Shown here piece after piece: positions 58,579-64,000 of a DNA stretch of 64,000 bases (position 1 is the stretch's first letter; the number at the start of each line of letters is the position of its first letter). The stretch lies in assembly GCF_947623445.1 (NCBI RefSeq), contig NC_135245.1, forward strand, positions 20,219,501 to 20,283,500, in the 5' to 3' direction. The DNA is from Clavelina lepadiformis. Lineage: Eukaryota > Chordata > Ascidiacea > Aplousobranchia > Clavelinidae. Below the pieces are notes generated by a model. That model ran no database searches and had not been told where the DNA came from. It saw nothing but the letters and a program-made list of their open reading frames with translations. The position numbers were made by a program, and so were the translations under genes.

Positions 58579-59944
58579 TTATTGTCCAGTAAGTGCACGA
58601 CCACCGTCCACTCTCAGACAACTTCCAGTGATCATCGTTGCTTTGTCTGATGCCAGAAACAAGATGGCGTCGACCACTTCTTCCACTTTGATGTTTCTCT
58701 CATTGAGTGGATGGAGCTTGGCTTGCTGAGCATTAAACCCCTCGTTTTGTTCTTCAGGTACACCGGCGTTCGATGCGAAGTTTGTTTCCACAACTGCGGG
58801 GCTACATGTAATGTAAAAAGGAGTTACATGTGCTATGACTCACGTGATGAACATCTTTCAAATCTGTTCTACTTACTTCACCGCATTCACTCTAACGCCA
58901 CTTTTTGCTAACTCTGTAAAAAAGAACAGACATAAAATCGTGTTTAGTGACGTCATAAGTAAGATTACATCACTGATTGCTTACCTAATGCTGACGCTTT
59001 GGTCACGTGATCGCAAGACGCTTTAGTCGTGCCATAAATGATGAATCCGGGAATGGTGCAGCTGGTGCTGGCTATGCTCGATATGTTGACGATGTTGCCT
59101 GAATGAAAGATACTTCATCAGTTGCCTGCTGCGTGTTCCTGCATATTTTTAAGAACATTTGCACCCACCTTTAGTTTTCTCCAAATATGGAAGAGCAAGT
59201 TTGGTGAGATAAAGAACAGCTCTGACATTGACATTGAAACATCGATCAAATTGATCCAATTCCAACTAAAACAAAGTTGAAAATCAAAATATTTGCAGTA
59301 AGTGCAAGTTTCTTGATGATTCTTTTTGATTTGGGTTGTGCTTTAACTCACGTCAGCAATCGGCGACATCGCAGCAAAACCAGCGTTGTTGACCAAAACA
59401 TGGATTTCTCCAAATTTATCAGCTGTCTCTTTTATAATTCTTTCCATGTCTTCTTGTTTTGATACGTCACCGACAACCTGTAAGACCTGCAAACACAATA
59501 TAATATCACCTACAAATAAATACACGACCAAAGACGCTACGTAGCAAACATTTTAGTTAAAAATAATAAGCCCAACATTTAAAACAAATTTCTACTTAAC
59601 TCATAAATGAATTTAGTTGAAATTGTCAAATTTGAAATCTGTTTCTACATACACTGCGTTATATGAATGTAGAAGTCAACTCACATCTTTCGCTCCAAGC
59701 TTCTTGCATTCATCGGCAACTTGGGCAAGTTTTTCTTTGTTACGACCAGTCAGGCTAAGTAAAGCTCCTTGCTTTGACAATTCCTTTGCTGTGGCTGCTC
59801 CAATGCCACTGGACGCGCCTATAAACGACATTAAAACAACGTTTAAAGGTTTAAGTAAACGCGTTGTTGTCTATTTGGCAAAAACGCGGCTGCAATCAGC
59901 TGACCGGTTATCACAACAACTTTAGAAGCAAATTCATTGGTCAT
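58579..59944 (-). CDS. Classical short-chain dehydrogenase/reductase, copy 9 (probable NADP-type)
   Basis: The most compact copy. Exons in coding order: 59944-59905, 59818-59685, 59486-59352, 59265-59169, 59098-58985, 58913-58877, 58801-58579; 259 aa, one residue longer at the N-terminus (MTNEFASKVVVITG). Gly38-Arg39 (LTGRNKEKL, numbering shifted by one), NNAG, NISSIAS, YGTTK as catalytic Tyr-Lys, GSCLRVDGGRALTGQ. Intron 1 is only about 85 bases, against more than 600 in most others. The exon 1 donor is GTCAGC. It is the first gene of the minus-strand array and the most diverged in exon 5 (TSCTIPGFIIY). Cytosolic oxidoreductase, substrate unknown. Confidence 0.92.
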
Positions 59945-62025
59945 CTTGTTCCGGTTGGTTGATTTCACTCCTGGTTCTGCGTTGATAGACGACCTGCAAA
60001 ATAATTAAGTATGAGTTGACTTTAAAGCTGTTTCTGACACTTATATATGGCGACTCGTCTTCCTCACCTCGGTTCAACTGAGACTGATTTCTTACCACAA
60101 CAGAGCATTCTCGATTTAAAGTAAAAGCTGCCGTGTGCTGGGACAGACGAGGAAATGACAGAAGAGGAAATAACGTCGTGACTAAGATGATTTAATACAA
60201 TGAGTGTGTCACGAATATTCTGAAGAATGACTGCGCAAAAATCAAAACTCTGAACAAAAGATTAGATCATTACTGGCCATTTTACTCCGACTTAAGTTGC
60301 TTGGTGTATTCAGTTTGTTCACCGATCTTTAAATATTTGCTCAGTGATTACAAAGAAAAAAGTATGACTTTGAAGAATGTATCCGGGGGATAATTTCAAA
60401 TATAGTCGATTACCAAACCCTATTAAATAATCATTGTGTTTTTCTATACAGGTCTTCAGAGAAGAATAGATTTCCTGAACAAATCGTTTCACCAAAAGTT
60501 TAATTATTACAGTAGCTTGCTTTTGATTTTATGGCAGGTTGCCACTGCCGGCAAATAGCAAACATGTAACAAACGGTCGTTATCCATTAATTGGAAAAAT
60601 TGCATTTATATTTTCATATGTGTTATTCTTGGCAGATTTAGGTTCGATCACCCTGGCTTGAAACATCGCTTGTATTACGTACAATGCCATGAAGCTTTAT
60701 GTTGCTTTTCTCATAACTTTTAGTCGCATCCAACGTCACATTCACTCCAACATGGTTTCAACTTTAGAAATAACCAGAAGTCGGAAGCTGTCAAAGTGTG
60801 GACAGTTAAAAGCATGACCAGGAGTTTCGGATCATTTTTACAATGTGGTGGACTTGCTTTGCCTTGTTTTTGTTCATATTTCGAACTCTATGTTTATACT
60901 TGATGCGCAAACCAGCTGAGTTAAAGAAACATGTCATGGGAACTTTCATTCTCCTGAGAGTGCTTTTGTGCATTTTACGCTCTCTGGTGAGGATTCCAAT
61001 GCGAGGACTTAACCTTGCCTTGTAAGCCGGAACCGCACGTTGTGAAAACAGCCACATAGTAATAGTTGTCGTAAAAAATTACTGAATGTTCTTAATAATT
61101 TCATATTGAATGTCACCAAATTTTGGCAAAACGTGATGCCATAGTTCTATTTGATGCGTTCTCTTATTTTGATTTGACTCATTACTTGATATTGTCACGT
61201 TTTGACAAAAAGATTTCATACAAACGTCTGTTCTATTCCGTAAACAATCTCGAAGGTGTTGCAAAGGTTCACTTTTCTCTTAATGTCAAACAAAAACGCT
61301 TTAAAAAGCCCGAGAAAGGTTGAATTTTGCTTAACAATACAAACGTTTCATGTATTCAGGTTTATTTTAGAAATATGGGAAAAAGTGGTTTATTGCAAAC
61401 TATGCTCGTGTACAATTAGAATCGATCCAGCTTCCATTGATTGAAAGTTGCAGCTTTTATGAACTTGTAGAGATTAAAACAACAAACACGCACCGAGAAT
61501 TAGTGCTCAGCTGTGTCGTGAGGTGATGACGTCAAAAATTTACATCAGGTTATAACGTTAAAATAATCGAAATTTTGCAGGGACATTTAACGTATGACGT
61601 AACATGTTTTTCTTGTAGGCTTGAGTAACAATGTATGGGAAAACTTAAACAAAGTTTCCCAACAAATAAAACACGTTAAATTTGTTGAAGTTATGTGGGA
61701 ATAAATGCAACATATTGTGAGACAAACAAAATTACGGAACTATTCCTTTATGATGACTTGATGTGTATTTATGCAGCATCACAATGAATTCGAGCGAACG
61801 GTTGAACACGATTACAAATTATAATTTGTATTAATGTCAAGAAGCTAAAATATGTAAAAATTAATTGATTTACTTTGAATTTAATATTTTACAAAGAAAT
61901 AATAGCATACATATATCGGTTATAATTAATGTTGAAACATGCAAGTAATTAAAATCACAAAAATCAATTTTTATGACATCTGTATATAAGAGGAGACACC
62001 ATCCGGTATTAATCAGCGAACTCCA
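59945..62025. other. Intergenic, no gene recognised
   Basis: It contains the 5' region of SDR copy 9 and the 3' region of the Ly6-like gene. Several 60-80-codon ORFs occur (for example 60843-61025), but without domains, splice support or paralogues. Confidence 0.55.
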
Positions 62026-62958
62026 CTACCACTTGATGAGCGCAAGAGCACCGAACATGGCAAGCAAGAGAGTGACCAGAGAAGCCTGGACCAGTGAACC
62101 ACTGTTGCCATTGTTACAACCATCTGAACGAATTAATTCAGCTTATTTAAATATTTGAAATCCTTTTGCAACGAAGTTCCCTTCCGAAACAAACAAACTT
62201 AATTTGACATGTGAAAACAGTTACAGCCAAAGCTGACAGAGATTCAACGATTAGGTTAAATAGTTGTTCAAGGTAAAATAGACTGTTGCTATGGCTAGAG
62301 AAATATTGTCATGGACACTTGTAAACTAACTTTCCAAACATTGGCGCCTATACTATATTAGTGATACATATCAGTTGATGCGATTTTCATTTTTTAGTCA
62401 GTACGTCATATGACGAAAGTTTCGAAAAGTGTAATCTGAAAGTGTGCCGAAAGTAAGAGTCTGGCAAACTCACCTTTAGAGCAGAAGTAAACGCAAGCCT
62501 GAACTCCTGTTTGCGTCTGGCAACTTGTCCCTGCGGTTGTGGGTGAACACTGCCTTACGATCGCCACCGCGTCAACGCCAGCTGCGCTTGCCTCTGCCGA
62601 GTCATAAACAATTTATCAATGAAGCCTTGAAGTTAAAGATATTGACAAATATATCTTGTGGTGCCTGAGATATAAACAAGACTCACTTCCAACTGATGTC
62701 AAGCAATGATCTTGTCCGGCGGGGCACGTTTTTAGATACTGATCGTCTATGTTAGGGCCATAGCATGAGTTGTCAGTTGTGACAGAGTTATATTGGCATT
62801 CATAGCACCGGATGGTTGATCCTGTGATTTAAAGTTGTTTTTAAAATGAAAAGAAAAAAGTTCTTTTAAAACCGAAAATTCCAAAAAAATGCTTAAATTC
62901 AAATACCTTGAACAACAAACAAAAAAAGAAAAATTGCAACTTCAATAAAAATTTTCAT
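62026..62958 (-). CDS. GPI-anchored Ly6/uPAR-type three-finger protein
   Basis: Four short exons on the minus strand: 62958-62907, 62821-62687, 62593-62474, 62123-62026; all GT..AG, total 135 codons (134 aa). Residues 1-18 are a signal peptide (MKIFIEVAIFLFLFVVQG). The mature part starts with the family signature IRCYEC and has ten cysteines (CYEC, SC, TC, HC, QC, SC, AC, FC, GC), ending in the diagnostic CNN (SKDGCNNG). A small-residue region and a hydrophobic tail (LVTLLLAMFGALALI, then KW) form a GPI-attachment signal. Length and cysteine pattern fit a single-domain Ly6 protein at the outer cell surface. The partner is unknown; some family members bind receptors or ion channels. It is not part of the SDR repeats. 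Confidence 0.85.
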
Positions 62959-63469
62959 AATTCTTGTCAGGAATATTTTCCACGATTTTAGAGTGATTGC
63001 TTATTCCTTAAGTGACTGGAAAGTACCAAAACGATTTAAACCCAAACCAAAAAAATTGTTGTTAAAAAGTATATACCACTGAAAAGATCTTGGTCCTGTG
63101 TATATACTGACCAGAAGTGCACAGAAATTTCGGCAGGCTGAATTAACTCGGCCGAGTAGAGCAAAAATGCCCAAATTTGGTTTTCGGCCGAATTTATTCC
63201 CAAAATTTACTTTGGTCCAGATTCCGCTAAAAACCGAGTATTTAAAATAGTCCCAAAGCCAGCTCTTTCAGTGCAAGAAAAATGTAACAATAGTGTTGTT
63301 GCACGTAACAGAAATTGTAAGAATGCCATTTACCTTTCTGTTGCAAATTATAACTAAGTATATTTTAATTATATCTTGTATTTCTTTAATTAAACAAGCT
63401 GCGACTTAATGGCACTGTTTCGTTCAAGTTATCATACGAATACTTCCAATACTAGATCGCACGATTAGA
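62959..63469. other. 5' region of the Ly6-like gene
   Basis: AT-rich with no gene visible. The promoter of the Ly6-like gene is expected here. Confidence 0.5.
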
Positions 63470-63471
63470 TA

Positions 63472-63654
63472 CCGTAAAACCTCTATTTCACCGCCATGGC
63501 GCTCTATTTTTCAACTCTTGTTTAAAAGTGGCGTTCTATTAGAGGTGACGTTCAATTAGAGGGAGGCGCTCTATTTTTCTACCCTTCTTTAAAAGTGGCG
63601 TTCTATTAGAGGTGGCGTTCAAATAAAGGTGGCGCTCAAATAGAGGTTTTACGG
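63472..63654. mobile_element. Tc1/mariner-like MITE, 183 bp, TA target
   Basis: Inverted ends CCGTAAAACCTCTATTT and AAATAGAGGTTTTACGG, flanked by TA on both sides (63470-63471 and 63655-63656). Internal repeats of the type TGGCGTTCTATTAGAGGTG make it partly palindromic. No coding capacity. The TA duplication and end sequence fit a Tc1/mariner-derived MITE; the exact family is inferred. Confidence 0.85.
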
Positions 63655-63656
63655 TA

Positions 63657-64000
63657 ACTCGGTTCCTTTTTTCAAACATTCGGTTTCAGACCGAATCCAA
63701 AACACGATTTCCGTTCACCAGTCAAGGATTATATTATTTATATTATATTAAACGATTATTTTAACGATTATTATATTACGATATTACAGTCAACTCAATC
63801 TTTATTTAAAGTCAACTTGTCTCAGCATTTTCTGCTAACTTTAAACTCTGTTCATTTTTGGACATACTTTAGGTTATTTTCAGCAAACATTTCCTAACTA
63901 CTGGAATGCTAGGTTCAAAGCAATACTGGCGTGGCCCAGATATCAGCGTTTACTTAAAGCACTAACAAATATCATCTTAAAACTCATATATGTTGTTGCA
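63657..64000. other. Right edge, no gene seen
   Basis: AT-rich sequence without a supportable feature before the window ends. Confidence 0.5.

Noticed and set aside
60806-61444. Cluster of 60-83-codon ORFs on both strands
   Set aside because: No domain, no paralogue, no splice context, and composition like the surrounding intergenic DNA.
1-64000. tRNA, rRNA or bacterial-type operon features
   Set aside because: No cloverleaf-like tRNA with box A/B, no rRNA stretch and no ribosome-binding sites; the gene structure is eukaryotic.

Overview
The window is eukaryotic and looks like ascidian (tunicate) DNA, most likely a Ciona-type genome. The reasons are about 65% A+T, small genes cut into short exons with GT..AG introns, TNF-receptor-like proteins with a death-fold tail, and dense tandem gene duplication with small DNA transposons. 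The species is inferred; no single-copy marker fixes it. Most genes here are multi-exon, so they were assembled by hand from splice sites, reading phase and comparison between paralogues.

Layout. 0-1.5 kb: an internally deleted LINE. 3.7-6.7 kb (+): TNF-receptor-like gene A. 11.4-13.8 kb (+) and 17.9-20.3 kb (+): TNF-receptor-like genes B and C, close duplicates including their introns. 32.9-33.3 kb (+): a deleted third copy, pseudogene D. From 21.7 to 59.9 kb on the minus strand runs an array of classical short-chain dehydrogenase/reductase (SDR) genes with the same seven-exon structure: copies 1, 2, 5, 7, 8 and 9 read as intact, copies 3 and 4 carry disabling changes, and copy 6 survives as scattered exon pieces. 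At 62.0-63.0 kb (-) lies a small GPI-anchored Ly6/uPAR-type three-finger protein gene.

History visible in the sequence. A block of TNFR gene + piggyBac remnant + SDR genes occurs twice (about 16.55-31.52 kb and from 31.52 kb). The piggyBac insertion sits at the same place in both, so it is older than the block duplication. Inside the blocks, the SDR gene plus about 1.7 kb of its 5' flank is itself repeated. Later changes are layered on top: an 871-bp transposon-like element with an unusually long target duplication, a second related insertion in an SDR exon, recent conversion-like tracts, and variable 34-bp minisatellites in one SDR intron. A uniform (8-bp)61 minisatellite lies about 310 bp upstream of SDR7.

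How the genes may work together. TNFR A-C have signal peptide, cysteine-rich ectodomain, one membrane span and a cytoplasmic death fold, so they are candidate cell-surface immune or cell-death receptors. The SDRs are cytosolic-type oxidoreductases that split into a probable NAD(H) group (Asp37) and a probable NADP(H) group (Gly37-Arg38). No functional link between receptors and SDRs is shown; their interleaving looks like a product of segmental duplication.
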